Shown piece after piece: positions 1-9,947 of a stretch of 64,000 nucleotides of DNA (the first letter of the stretch is position 1; each line of letters starts with the position of its first letter). Source of the stretch: Xenorhabdus bovienii SS-2004 (GTDB taxonomy: Bacteria > Pseudomonadota > Gammaproteobacteria > Enterobacterales > Enterobacteriaceae). Made by a program: the position numbers and the translations under genes. Below the pieces are notes generated by a model. It was not told the origin of the DNA, did not search any database, and was given only the letters and a program-made list of their open reading frames with translations. Location of the stretch: the NCBI RefSeq assembly GCF_000027225.1, contig NC_013892.1:2976001-3040000 (forward strand), read 5' to 3'.

Positions 1-2121
1 ATCCCCTTCACGAATTCCCACAATGAGCAAGGGAGCCACATCTATTTTCAGAGGGGGACATTGGGGATTAATCGGTGGTAACCGATTCGACCGACGTTCT
101 TTTGCCGGTAGCCATGCTTCCAACGTAATCGGCCACAAGACTACGGTTTCAGGCCGGGCATCAGGACAATCGGAAGCAACACGTAAACCATTTTTATCTA
201 TCCATATCTGTTCGTTAATACCCGAAATCCCTTCTTGCCCAACGGCAGGCAACGTTGGTGGAATTGTATTATCCAAAATCCAGCTTAAGCGACGCTGACG
301 GCAATTACTGCCTCCTTTAGCAATTATTTCTTTAGTAAACATTGTTCCGCTCGGCCAGCAAATAGTTGCCTGACTGACACTTATCGGTCGCGGATCAACA
401 GGAATACGCTGTGAGCTATAGCGTAAATTTTCCATTAACAGCCCGTTGATCTGGTTCATAATGGGGATCGCCGTAGCATAACCAAATTGCCCTACTACGG
501 GAGTGCCATCTGGCCTGCCGACCCACACGCCTATGGTGTAACGGGCATTCAGGCCTATCGCCCATGCATCACGATAACCGTAACTCGTACCTGTTTTCCA
601 CGCTAAAGGGACTTCGGCAGACAGGCTATCATCAGGCTTTGGTCGTCCTTCACCTGCCATGACCCTCCTGACAATCCAAGCTGCCCCTGCTGAGAATAAT
701 TGTCTGTCACGAATTTTCTGCTGTGGTGTAAAGCGCAACGGCGAAGCTTTCCCCTGACGGGCGAAAGCGCTGTAAACAGATACCAGTTCATCCATCCGAG
801 CCGCCGTTCCTCCCAAAATAAGCGATAAGTTCGGCTCACTGCCAAGCGGGAAACGCAGTACCATTCCCACATTACGCAAATTAGCGGTGAATCGTTTAGC
901 ACCATAAGATTCGAGAAGTTGTACTGCTGGCAAATTCAACGACCGCGTCAGCGCTTCACTGGCACTGACAGGCCCATTAAAGCCGCTGTCAAAATTTCCC
1001 GGACGGTAATCATTAAAACGACGGGGAACATCCTGCAATAAGGATTCCCCATGAATCAATCCATCATCCAGCGCCATGGCATATAAAAAAGGTTTGAGTG
1101 TGGAGCCCGGTGAACGCCATGCGCTTATCATATCCACATGCCCAAAACGACTGTCATCCTGAAGGTCTACCGAACCAATATAGGCTTTAACTGCCATATC
1201 CGTATGATCAACAACCAACACCCCAATCGATGTTTTGTCCGCCAGTTGGTATTTCCAATTGAGAACCATATCCTCCAGTTGGCGCTGTAATCCTGTATCA
1301 ATGGTTGTCTGGATCACTTCCTGCGGGTTTCCATTTGCCACTCGCCTTACCAGTAAAGGCGCAAGGTGAGGAACCTGACGAGGCGCCAGCCATACATTTT
1401 CTTCTTTGATATCAGCGACGTTTTCCGCTGACCAGACATTGTATCGCTTCAGTCGCTGTAATACTTTGTCTCGAGCAGCCTGTGCACGTTCTGGGTAGCG
1501 ATCTGGCCTTAAGCTACTGGGAGCTTGTGGTAATACCGCCAATAATGCCGCTTCACCCGGCGAAAGTTCTGACGGCGGCTTGCCCAGATACGCCCAGCTT
1601 GCTGCTCCAACACCCTGCAACGTACCACCGAATGGTGCACGGTTCAGGTACATTTCCAAAATTTGATCTTTTGAATAATGCCATTCAAGTTGCAACGTGC
1701 GCCAAATCTGCCTGAATTTTCCTGCGAAGGTGCGCGGATGTGGATCAATCAATCGAGCCACTTGCATGGAGATTGTGCTGCCCCCCGACACAATTTTTCC
1801 TGCACGGATGTCCTGCCATGCCGCCCTCAGCAAAGAAACAGGATTGATGCCCGGATGTTTGTAAAACCAGCGATCTTCGTAGGTCAGCAATGCCTGAATA
1901 TATTCAGGAGAAACCTGCTCCAAAGTAACAGGATAACGCCAGACCCCCTCATTGTCGGCAAAACGCCACAGTGGCGAGCCATCTTCTCCCACCACAACAC
2001 GCGCCATTTTGACATTATGCAGTGGCAGCGGCCAGATTTTATCTGCCAGCCACACTGCCGCAAGGAGTGCGAATAAAATAACCAACGCAATCAGATAAAT
2101 GCGGGAAGACAATCTTCTCAT
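1..2121 (-). CDS. pbpC: Penicillin-binding protein 1C (partial, C-terminus off window)
   Basis: Class A penicillin-binding protein (bifunctional glycosyltransferase/transpeptidase family) acting on periplasmic peptidoglycan. About 707 residues are visible; the family is about 770 long, so the last part lies beyond the left edge. The frame is open from the ATG at 2121 to position 1. A single N-terminal membrane segment (about residues 8-24) is followed by the GT51 glycosyltransferase domain, with EDRWFYKHPG and the GGSTISMQ motif. The transpeptidase domain has STLK (SxxK), SLN (SxN) and KTGTS (KTG). It lies 57 bp downstream of yfhM in the same direction, the usual pairing with an alpha-2-macroglobulin gene, so co-transcription is likely. 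The pairing suggests periplasmic defence or repair; that role is inference. Confidence 0.96.
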   Translation of the reverse strand, partial: MRRLSSRIYLIALVILFALLAAVWLADKIWPLPLHNVKMARVVVGEDGSPLWRFADNEGVWRYPVTLEQVSPEYIQALLTYEDRWFYKHPGINPVSLLRAAWQDIRAGKIVSGGSTISMQVARLIDPHPRTFAGKFRQIWRTLQLEWHYSKDQILEMYLNRAPFGGTLQGVGAASWAYLGKPPSELSPGEAALLAVLPQAPSSLRPDRYPERAQAARDKVLQRLKRYNVWSAENVADIKEENVWLAPRQVPHLAPLLVRRVANGNPQEVIQTTIDTGLQRQLEDMVLNWKYQLADKTSIGVLVVDHTDMAVKAYIGSVDLQDDSRFGHVDMISAWRSPGSTLKPFLYAMALDDGLIHGESLLQDVPRRFNDYRPGNFDSGFNGPVSASEALTRSLNLPAVQLLESYGAKRFTANLRNVGMVLRFPLGSEPNLSLILGGTAARMDELVSVYSAFARQGKASPLRFTPQQKIRDRQLFSAGAAWIVRRVMAGEGRPKPDDSLSAEVPLAWKTGTSYGYRDAWAIGLNARYTIGVWVGRPDGTPVVGQFGYATAIPIMNQINGLLMENLRYSSQRIPVDPRPISVSQATICWPSGTMFTKEIIAKGGSNCRQRRLSWILDNTIPPTLPAVGQEGISGINEQIWIDKNGLRVASDCPDARPETVVLWPITLEAWLPAKERRSNRLPPINPQCPPLKIDVAPLLIVGIREGD

Positions 2122-2178
2122 TAAAACCGTATCCGAAAGGGAACAGCCCCTATCACTAAGGATTGGGGCGGGTAGTGA

Positions 2179-5100
2179 TTAGCGGACAACTTCCAGTTTT
2201 TCGTTTGTTTCACCCACGGCACGCCAGTGAGGAACATACATGGATTCGACCTGTGGTGCGGGCACCTGATAGACACCCGGCGCAACCGCACGAGCAAGAT
2301 ACAACAGTGTCACGGTCTGGTGAGGCTGGACGGCAACAGCAGCGACAAAACGATCATCGCGGTATTCCATGTGGCGGATATTCGCCTGTTGCATGCCTTC
2401 GACAATATCCTGCAATCCCGTAGCACTTTCGCTCAGGCTAGCACTGCTACTTGCCAGATTCTGATTCTCAATTTCCAACCCAGCCGGCAGTAAATCCACA
2501 ACTAATGCATCCGGCACTGACTGTGTCGCATTAACCTCAAGTTTCACAACCACCATTTCACCACTTCTCATACGCTCGGTAGGGAAATAGTGACCCTCTA
2601 AGTCAAGGTAAGTACGCTTAATTTTCAAAACATTTGAGGAAGGTTCTGGGGTGGCCAATGGATATCCCACCACATTCAGGCGCGAATACAATGTGCTGTC
2701 ACCACGATTACTGATATCGATGCCTTCTAGGATCTGTTTCGCTGTCAATGTTTCAGTCAATGCACTGTCACGGTGAAGGGGTGGCATTTGCTGATTAATC
2801 TCTGCTTTCCAAGATTGCTCAGAAGCGTCAATCAAGTAACGCCCCGCCAGATAAAGCGAATTACTTTCCTGTGTCGAGAAGTAATGGCGAGTTGACAATT
2901 CATTGGATAAGTCGAGCAGCTTTTCATCACGCTCTTTCTGCAACATTTTGTTCTCCGTCAGTAGAGAAACAATCAATGCGTTATCACGAATTGTGCTGCC
3001 ATAATCACCTAATCCATAGCCAGATTGGCGGGCCTTATTAATCCCTAAACGAACTGCCTCATGACTACGGGTATTATCCCCCATCATTTTCAGTGCAATA
3101 CCCAACTGAACCAGAGATAAACCATTTCCTGCCTGTTGATGGCGTTCATAAAGCTGTCTCAGACCGCTCAACGGCGCTTTTTGCTGACTTGCCAAGACCA
3201 AACCCGCATAGGCCTGCACAGAAAATTGTGTTTCGATGCGGGAACCACTGTAACGATCAGTAATAACACTTTTATCCTGTAAGTAGCGCAGCAGGCGACT
3301 ATTCGCCGACTTCAGAGCATCAGCAGGAACGCTGTAACCTTGTTGAGTTGCGCGGAACAGGAAATCTGTCGCATAGGCGGTCAACCAAAACTCTTCATCA
3401 CCATTACGGTTCCATAGAGAAAAAGCACCATCATGACGCTGCATACTCAGCAGATGGGTAATACCTGCATCAATGGCTGACCGACGTTTTTCATCAGTTT
3501 GCGTATCGATGCCCAGTTTTTTCAACTCAGCTTCATTGGAATAGAGTGATGGATAAAGCCCGCTTACTGTTTGCTCCAAACAGCCATAGGGATAAGCATA
3601 CAATTCGCGGATATAACGTGCGATTTGCAGTGGTGGCCGACTGGTCAGCAATAATTGCCCCTCCAGAGTATCCAGTACCAGACCAGCAGTGGCTGTCTGC
3701 GGTAATTGCCAGTTTTGCCCTTGGTGAATCACATCTGCAAACTGAATGGTTTTGGCCGGGTGCGCCGGACGAACGCCAATTTTCCAGCTATTTTGGTACT
3801 GTTTCAGCTTTTCATCAGGCAAATTCAATCCATCAATGGTCAGGAAAACTTCTCCCTGCCCAAATCCATAATCAGCCTTGACCGGAATTTGAATGGTGGT
3901 TCGCTTTCCTGTCTCCAGAATGATTTTTTTGCTTATCGGGTCTTGTAATTTGATCAGCCCTTTCGCTTCTAAATTCACGGTAATAGCCTGCGGCTGTTCG
4001 GTCAGATTCGTGAGATCAAGCGCCAATTGGGATTGATCACCACCTGCCATAAAGCGAGGCAGTGACATCTGAGTAATAACAGGAGCAGCCACGATGATTT
4101 TGCGTTCACTGTGACCAAATTCCTCCCCCCCCCACGCCTGAGCCATCAGTCTGAGCTCACCGTTGAAATCAGGAATAGGTAAGGTAATTTCCCCTTCCCC
4201 ATTAGCATCCAGAGTAATCGGTTTAGCCTGTTCTGCGATGATTTTTACTTCCGTCAGTGGCTTTTTACCGCCTCTATCGAGTACATTTTCATCACCATCT
4301 CCCCCAAAACGCAAATTCGCCTTACGCCCTTCGGCTTCAATCAGATGGCCATAAACATCATACTGATCAACACTGTAACGCTTACGTCCAAAGAAAGCGT
4401 CATAAGGGTCGGGGGTTTTAAAGTCAGTAATGCTCAGAACGCCAGAATCTACGGCAGAAAGCAGGACATAAATTTGTTTAGGCAGTTTTTGCCCCTGCTG
4501 AGAAGTCGCTTTGATTTTAACGGTGAGATCCTGATTTGGACGCATCTTATCAGGGGCATTCAAGGTCAGATTCAATTTGCGCCCTTCATCCATCAACGGC
4601 AAGTGTAATACCCCAATCGCCCGTTTCGGCGTGGCCTGACGGGATTTATCCCCTGGACGCACGATAACTGCGGTCAGATACAAATCATGACGAGCCCATT
4701 CCTGATTGATTGGCACATCAATATCCAGACCTTTTTCCGGTACATCAATTTCCTGCCACCACAGTGGGCCATCACTGGATTCCACCAGCAAGTAACCTTT
4801 ACCTTCCTGTGGCGCAACCATGTGCAACTTCACTTTATCACCCGATTTATACGCGGGTTTATCTAATGACATCTTGACCTGATCCGGACGAATGGCGCCT
4901 GTACCTCCGGTATTATCCTGCCATGAATAACCTGCCCAGAAATTCAGGCTGGTCACGAGCTGATTTTGTGGATTCACCACTTCAATGCGATAAGAACCCC
5001 ATTCAACAGGGAAACTGACTTTGGCTGTGCCATTTTCCGCAATTTGAATAGTGTCATCAGCCATGACTAAATCTTTCTGGTCATACCCTGAATCCCAGCC

Positions 5101-7239
5101 AGTACTGTCTGACCAACGCCAATAATAATCCCGGCGCTCATATATCAGACGGGTTCTTAAATCATTCGTGGCATATTTTTTACCGCTGGCATCCGCATAA
5201 ACCACGTCAAATTCTGCCAGTGAATTTTCATCGACGTTATAGCGGTTTTCATCATGTCCTGTTCGGTAGTTGTAAATAGATTTTTTATTGAAAAGTGGGC
5301 GTATACCAGCCAGTTTTTCGGCTGGCCACACCGCCTGTTCAGCACGGCGCGTCACCGGACGTCCACCGGATTCAAGCAGACTGGCCTGAACGATAACTTT
5401 CACGGGGGATGTCACCTGTTTCCATTCATCCTCACTAACTGAAAGATTAGCCTTTCCTTCGGCATTCAGCGTGAAATCAAATTCGTCCAATGTTCGGCTC
5501 AACCCCTCTTCTTTTGAAGAGCCAAATTCATATCCCGGTAATTTTGCCACTGCATCACGGGCAGGACGCAGGAACAGTTGCCCTTGTAGGCGATTATCAG
5601 CAGCAGGTGCGCCATATAAGTAACGACCTGTTATAGCGAAATTAACACTTTCATTCTTCAGCAGTGACTGATTATTAGATGCACTTTTAATTTCCAACGC
5701 CATGCGTTCCGGCATGAAATCTTCGACGTGGAATTTGTAATAACGCGGGGTATTATCACCTAAATCGAATCTCAGTGACCATATCCCCGTTTCAGCCTCG
5801 CGGGGAATTGGGTAACGGTATTGGTACAGTTCATTTTCCGGTTGCCAGACAAAACTGCGAACGACCTGATTATCCGCTTTCAATACATCAACCTTGACGG
5901 GTTGCGGCTTAAGCGGACGGCCATCCGCATCACGCAATAAGCCATTGACAATCAACATTTCTCCGGGACGATACAGATCCCTTGGGCCAAATACAAAGAA
6001 TTGCTTGCTATACCCCTGTGAGCCACCGATATCAAATTCAGACAGATCAAGTGCAGGAGATGTCAGGTCTATCATGCTGGTTAGCCTACCCTGGATCGCC
6101 AGCAATAATTTTGCCTTAGCATTTTTTTCCAGTGTGGCATGTCCATCACTATCTGTCGTGGCTTTTGACAGAAGTTGCCCCTTTGCATCCAGCAGACGAA
6201 TTTCAACACCTTTCAGACTGGAACCTTGTTCCAATGACTGAGTGAATACGTCTACCCTATTCAGATAGCTGTGCATCGAAACGCCAATGTCACTCAGGGT
6301 AAACAGAGTGCTCGGATTACTATAGGTATATTTTCCTGCCTGCTGCATGACTGCCAGATAAACACCCTCTCTTTGCAGCTCTTTGATGTCACTTAATGGC
6401 AGCAGTAATTTTTCACGGGTATTAGCAGTAGGATTAAGGTCGAAGCGGCCAGTGTAGACTAACTCAGTATCTTTCAGTAACTCTTTGGAATTCCAGTAAT
6501 TCATGTTGTTGCTGTATTGCCAATCAGCAATAAATGACGGCAGGGCCTCATCTTTTATACGGAAAAAGTTTACATCTACACGGTCAACATTGAGCGCCAG
6601 AACAGGCAGGCCTTCTGCTGCTTTGCTTGGCAAAAGCAGCCCTTTGCTGGCGAAACCAACAGTTGGTGTAATTGGAGCAGTCTTGAATTTTTTCTCATAT
6701 GCGGTTGCCAATTGGCGTTCATTGATACCCTTCACGCCTTCGTCCACGGTTAGCTGCAATTCACGGTCAGGCGGTAAATGACGGAGTCTAAGTTCCATCT
6801 GGTTATTGGACAGTTCCCATGCACCCTCTAATTTCCCCGATTTCACATCAACCAGATGTATTTTCTGTGAAAAATCTTGATTAGAGTCTAAAGGAACGGA
6901 AAATGTCACAACCATCGCACTGGCACCATCCAATTGCAGATCTGATGCATCCAGGATCGTGACGTCTTTACCCGCATAGCGCTGTGCTGACGATTGGGGT
7001 TCCTGTTTTTTTGCCGTAGCTTGTTTGTTCTCAGGCGATGTAGCTGCCGATTTTGCATGACCATTGGCAGTATCACTATTCTTAGACAATGATGTCTGTC
7101 GTTCTTCTGTATTTTCTTTCGCAGGACTTTCGGATTGATCGCATGCAGATAGCGCGAATAGCGTAAATAACGTGGCAAGCATGACCGCGAGATATCGCTT
7201 TTTCCTTGCCGACCATTGCCAAGATTGACGTTGAGACAT
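2179..7239 (-). CDS. yfhM: Alpha-2-macroglobulin family lipoprotein
   Basis: Bacterial alpha-2-macroglobulin, 1686 residues (E. coli YfhM is about 1650), thought to trap foreign proteases in the periplasm. The N-terminus has a basic stretch, a hydrophobic segment and the lipobox LSAC (Cys about residue 33), so it should be lipid-anchored. A low-complexity linker follows, then many macroglobulin-type beta domains. The thioester motif GCLEQ is present in the C-terminal third, in the context YPYGCLEQT, so the covalent trapping chemistry is retained. It sits directly upstream of pbpC, the conserved partner that repairs peptidoglycan. Family and anchoring are secure; the actual target proteases are unknown. 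Confidence 0.96.
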   Translation of the reverse strand: MSQRQSWQWSARKKRYLAVMLATLFTLFALSACDQSESPAKENTEERQTSLSKNSDTANGHAKSAATSPENKQATAKKQEPQSSAQRYAGKDVTILDASDLQLDGASAMVVTFSVPLDSNQDFSQKIHLVDVKSGKLEGAWELSNNQMELRLRHLPPDRELQLTVDEGVKGINERQLATAYEKKFKTAPITPTVGFASKGLLLPSKAAEGLPVLALNVDRVDVNFFRIKDEALPSFIADWQYSNNMNYWNSKELLKDTELVYTGRFDLNPTANTREKLLLPLSDIKELQREGVYLAVMQQAGKYTYSNPSTLFTLSDIGVSMHSYLNRVDVFTQSLEQGSSLKGVEIRLLDAKGQLLSKATTDSDGHATLEKNAKAKLLLAIQGRLTSMIDLTSPALDLSEFDIGGSQGYSKQFFVFGPRDLYRPGEMLIVNGLLRDADGRPLKPQPVKVDVLKADNQVVRSFVWQPENELYQYRYPIPREAETGIWSLRFDLGDNTPRYYKFHVEDFMPERMALEIKSASNNQSLLKNESVNFAITGRYLYGAPAADNRLQGQLFLRPARDAVAKLPGYEFGSSKEEGLSRTLDEFDFTLNAEGKANLSVSEDEWKQVTSPVKVIVQASLLESGGRPVTRRAEQAVWPAEKLAGIRPLFNKKSIYNYRTGHDENRYNVDENSLAEFDVVYADASGKKYATNDLRTRLIYERRDYYWRWSDSTGWDSGYDQKDLVMADDTIQIAENGTAKVSFPVEWGSYRIEVVNPQNQLVTSLNFWAGYSWQDNTGGTGAIRPDQVKMSLDKPAYKSGDKVKLHMVAPQEGKGYLLVESSDGPLWWQEIDVPEKGLDIDVPINQEWARHDLYLTAVIVRPGDKSRQATPKRAIGVLHLPLMDEGRKLNLTLNAPDKMRPNQDLTVKIKATSQQGQKLPKQIYVLLSAVDSGVLSITDFKTPDPYDAFFGRKRYSVDQYDVYGHLIEAEGRKANLRFGGDGDENVLDRGGKKPLTEVKIIAEQAKPITLDANGEGEITLPIPDFNGELRLMAQAWGGEEFGHSERKIIVAAPVITQMSLPRFMAGGDQSQLALDLTNLTEQPQAITVNLEAKGLIKLQDPISKKIILETGKRTTIQIPVKADYGFGQGEVFLTIDGLNLPDEKLKQYQNSWKIGVRPAHPAKTIQFADVIHQGQNWQLPQTATAGLVLDTLEGQLLLTSRPPLQIARYIRELYAYPYGCLEQTVSGLYPSLYSNEAELKKLGIDTQTDEKRRSAIDAGITHLLSMQRHDGAFSLWNRNGDEEFWLTAYATDFLFRATQQGYSVPADALKSANSRLLRYLQDKSVITDRYSGSRIETQFSVQAYAGLVLASQQKAPLSGLRQLYERHQQAGNGLSLVQLGIALKMMGDNTRSHEAVRLGINKARQSGYGLGDYGSTIRDNALIVSLLTENKMLQKERDEKLLDLSNELSTRHYFSTQESNSLYLAGRYLIDASEQSWKAEINQQMPPLHRDSALTETLTAKQILEGIDISNRGDSTLYSRLNVVGYPLATPEPSSNVLKIKRTYLDLEGHYFPTERMRSGEMVVVKLEVNATQSVPDALVVDLLPAGLEIENQNLASSSASLSESATGLQDIVEGMQQANIRHMEYRDDRFVAAVAVQPHQTVTLLYLARAVAPGVYQVPAPQVESMYVPHWRAVGETNEKLEVVR

Positions 7240-7377
7240 AACAATAACCCTTGTAGTTTGCCGGATATTTAGAAATATTATTTTTTATAGATAGTTATTA
7301 TGATACTTCCTATTTTGCATAACCAAAGCACAGAAAAAATAACTGAACTTTCATCTAGTACAAAATTTTTCCTGCAT

Positions 7378-7809
7378 TTATTCCCGATTAACAACAGGAA
7401 TGGTATCGCGCAGCCAGCTTCCTAATTTTCGCTGGTAGAAAGGCTGAGTATGCTGAATCAGGTAATGGCTAATACCCCTTTCGTTTTCATTGATCAGGCA
7501 AAAATCTACCGATTCATCTTCCGTAAGGTATTCACAGGCCACTTCCCCTGCCTCTTGAATGAGCACATTGATATCATTGTCTATCGGTGCGTCACTCAAT
7601 TCTAGCCCAATTAATAGATTGGGTTTCTCATCCAGATTTTTGTCGTGAGCCATAATCAGAAAAGCCCGTCGCACAGGTTTGTGCTGCTTAAATAAACCAC
7701 TCAAGGCGTCAATAAGCTGGCTTGGTTGTTCCTCTGGCTGACTGAGGGTAATGCGACTTCCACTGAGAACCTCCATTTCGGTGGCAACAGACCCATTTGA
7801 TAAGCTCAT
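7378..7809 (-). CDS. sseB: SseB C-terminal domain protein (shortened SseB)
   Basis: The 143 residues align with roughly the last 130 residues of E. coli SseB (258 aa), the enhanced serine sensitivity protein. Shared stretches include LSGLFKQHKPVRRAF, PNLLIGLE and GISHYLIQHTQPFY. The N-terminal half is absent. Only about 120 bp separate this start from the pepB stop, so the missing domain is not hidden nearby. The ATG has a good GGAG ribosome-binding site a few bases upstream, so the short form looks expressed rather than a random fragment. The position next to pepB is the normal sseB locus. Biochemical function is poorly known even in E. coli. Confidence 0.85.
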   Translation of the reverse strand: MSLSNGSVATEMEVLSGSRITLSQPEEQPSQLIDALSGLFKQHKPVRRAFLIMAHDKNLDEKPNLLIGLELSDAPIDNDINVLIQEAGEVACEYLTEDESVDFCLINENERGISHYLIQHTQPFYQRKLGSWLRDTIPVVNRE

Positions 7810-7866
7810 GAAAATCTCCGAACAGTGATATTTGAATTGAAGTTAAAGACTATTGAAAGGTTCAAT

Positions 7867-7896
7867 CATAGTCTTCCCTTTTTAAGGGAGACTATG
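7867..7896 (-). terminator. Stem-loop between pepB and sseB
   Basis: A near-perfect inverted repeat (13-14 bp arms with one bulged base, 3-nt loop) lies in the gap after pepB. There is no clear T-run behind it on the minus strand. It may be a weak terminator or an mRNA-stabilising hairpin. Confidence 0.45.
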
Positions 7897-7932
7897 AATA
7901 AAGGTAATCTTAAATCTATTGGGTATCGCTGT

Positions 7933-9243
7933 TTATTTTGCTTTAGCCAGCAATAGATTAGCAATTGTGCGCACACCATACCCTGTTGCACCCGCCGCCC
8001 ACTGTTCAACAGCCGATTTGCGGTAAGTTGCTGAACAATCGATATGTACCCAGCCTTTTTTGTAGTTTTCCACAAAATGAGACAAGAAAGCCGCTGCTGT
8101 ACTTGCGCCTGCTGAGTGAGAAGGTGAAGCAATATTGTTCAGGTCAGCAAAATTGGATGGCAGTTGGCTACGATGAAATTCAGCCAATGGCAGACGCCAG
8201 AACAATTCATTTTCAGCATCAGCCGCTGCCAGCAAGTCTGCTGCCAATTGATCATCAAAACTGAATACAGAGTGGTAATCGTTACCTACCGCCATTTTCG
8301 CCGCACCGGTTAAAGTTGCAGCATCAATGATAAGGGGTGCTTTCTCCGCACTGGCATCAATCAAGCCATCAGCCAGTACCAAACGCCCTTCCGCATCAGT
8401 GTTCATCACCTCAACAGTTTTACCATTGCGATAACGAATGATGTCGCCCAGTTTGAAGGCATTGCTGCTCACCATATTGTCCGCGATGCACAGAAATAAT
8501 TTGACCCGCTGTTCCAAACCCCGGCTGATCGCCAATGCCAGTGCGCCCGTCAATGTTGCAGAGCCACCCATGTCTGATTTCATGGAATCCATGGAATTAG
8601 ACGGCTTCAGGCTGTAACCCCCTGAGTCAAAGGTGATGCCTTTACCTACCAAACAGGCAAATACAGGTGCGTTTTCCTCTTTTGTCGGATTGAAATCCAA
8701 CGCCAGAAAAACCGGATCACGGGAAGAACCACGGCCAACGGTATGCACCCCAACATAACCTTGCTCACGTAAATCGTTGCCTTTTATGATGCGATAACTA
8801 ATGGCATCACCCGCTACACCATTCAGTAGGTCAATCGCTCGCTGAGTAAGTTGCTCTGGCCCTAATTCTTCTGCCGGCATGTTGATGGTATCTCGCACCC
8901 AATCAACGAATTTGATTCTATTATCCAGTTCTTTTTTGTCTACCGCAGGTAATTGTGGCCATTCAATGGTACGCAGCCCCTTTGAACCACGAAAGCCTTG
9001 CCAGAATGCCCAGCTTTTTTCCAGATCCCAACCTTCACCTGTCAAAGCGACGTTGTGGATACCCTGCCCATTAATTTTACGTCCAGCACGTTGGATTGCT
9101 CCGGATTTACCATTACCCTCCAAATGGATGGTAATTCCTTGCTCACTTGAACTAACTAGCGCTTTTTCACCCCAGCAAGCGTTAGCTGGCTCATAAGACA
9201 GTGTTATCGGCATGATTTGCTTTGATATAGCTTGCTTTGTCAT
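7933..9243 (-). CDS. pepB: Peptidase B (leucyl aminopeptidase family M17)
   Basis: Cytosolic broad-specificity M17 aminopeptidase, 436 residues (E. coli PepB 427), expected to form a hexamer with two divalent metals per subunit. The signature [14 protein letters not shown], which carries metal and catalytic residues, is present, as is the substrate/metal segment [16 protein letters not shown] with the conserved Lys and Asp. The gene follows iscX in the usual order but is separated from it by a strong terminator, so it probably has its own promoter. The start ATG at 9243 gives the conserved N-terminal domain. Confidence 0.95.
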   Translation of the reverse strand: MTKQAISKQIMPITLSYEPANACWGEKALVSSSEQGITIHLEGNGKSGAIQRAGRKINGQGIHNVALTGEGWDLEKSWAFWQGFRGSKGLRTIEWPQLPAVDKKELDNRIKFVDWVRDTINMPAEELGPEQLTQRAIDLLNGVAGDAISYRIIKGNDLREQGYVGVHTVGRGSSRDPVFLALDFNPTKEENAPVFACLVGKGITFDSGGYSLKPSNSMDSMKSDMGGSATLTGALALAISRGLEQRVKLFLCIADNMVSSNAFKLGDIIRYRNGKTVEVMNTDAEGRLVLADGLIDASAEKAPLIIDAATLTGAAKMAVGNDYHSVFSFDDQLAADLLAAADAENELFWRLPLAEFHRSQLPSNFADLNNIASPSHSAGASTAAAFLSHFVENYKKGWVHIDCSATYRKSAVEQWAAGATGYGVRTIANLLLAKAK

Positions 9244-9300
9244 TTTTTCTCACTTCTTATCTTATTTTCACTGTTTTCACAGTAAGGGTTTATTAATGTA

Positions 9301-9325
9301 AAAAAACTGGCGATTGCCAGTTTTC
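9301..9325 (-). terminator. Rho-independent terminator of the isc operon
   Basis: On the minus strand an AAAACTGGC stem, a 4-nt loop and a GCCAGTTTT stem run into a T7 tract. It lies about 75 bp past the iscX stop and would separate iscX from pepB. Confidence 0.85.
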
Positions 9326-9400
9326 CATTAAATGCAGGTTATGCCAAGCTATTGAGCAATGATAGGTGAACTTGTGCTATTTTTTTCACACTTCATTTGA

Positions 9401-9595
9401 CTACTCAAATTCATCTAGCCAAACCAGCAAAATAGCTTCTAGGATTTTTTCGTTGGATTTCTGAGGATCGTCATCAAAACCATCCAGTTCACAAACCCAC
9501 TGGTGCAAATCGGTGAAACGCACCGTTTTGGGGTCTAAATCCGGAAATTTATCATACAGTGCTTCACCAATGTCACGACTGTCAGCCCATTTCAT
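9401..9595 (-). CDS. iscX: Fe-S cluster assembly protein IscX
   Basis: Small acidic protein of 64 residues (E. coli IscX 66) that binds IscS and iron and adjusts the rate of cluster assembly. The conserved core is visible: a short helix with [13 protein letters not shown], the DLDP turn, and an acidic LDGFDDDP segment before WLDEFE. It is the last gene of the isc operon, 14 bp after fdx, and is followed by a strong terminator. Confidence 0.95.
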   Translation of the reverse strand: MKWADSRDIGEALYDKFPDLDPKTVRFTDLHQWVCELDGFDDDPQKSNEKILEAILLVWLDEFE

Positions 9596-9609
9596 TTTCC
9601 ATTCTCCTA

Positions 9610-9945
9610 TCAGTGCTCGCGCGCGTGGTTAATGGAGTATTTGGGGATTTCAACAATCAAATCCTCATCAGTGACTTTGGCCTGACAACTCAAACGGCTT
9701 TCTGGCTCCAGCCCCCATGCCTTGTCCAGCATATCATCTTCCAATTCAGAGCTTTCCTTTAATGAGTCAAAGCCCTCTCTGACAATGCAGTGACAAGTGG
9801 TACACGCACAGGATTTTTCACAGGCATGTTCAATTTCGATACCATTGCGTAGTGCAACATCCAGAATCGATTCGCCTTCTTTGGCTTCCAATACTGCACC
9901 TTCAGGGCAAAGTTCGTTATGAGGTAAAAATACAATTTTAGGCAT
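9610..9945 (-). CDS. fdx: [2Fe-2S] ferredoxin of the ISC system
   Basis: Adrenodoxin-type ferredoxin, 111 residues, that supplies electrons for cluster assembly on IscU. The ligand pattern is present: a Cys cluster in [12 protein letters not shown], around residues 42-51, and a distal Cys in SCQAKV near residue 87. The start overlaps closely with the end of hscA (2-bp gap), so translational coupling is likely. Length and motifs are typical. Confidence 0.97.
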   Translation of the reverse strand: MPKIVFLPHNELCPEGAVLEAKEGESILDVALRNGIEIEHACEKSCACTTCHCIVREGFDSLKESSELEDDMLDKAWGLEPESRLSCQAKVTDEDLIVEIPKYSINHAREH

Positions 9946-9947
9946 AA

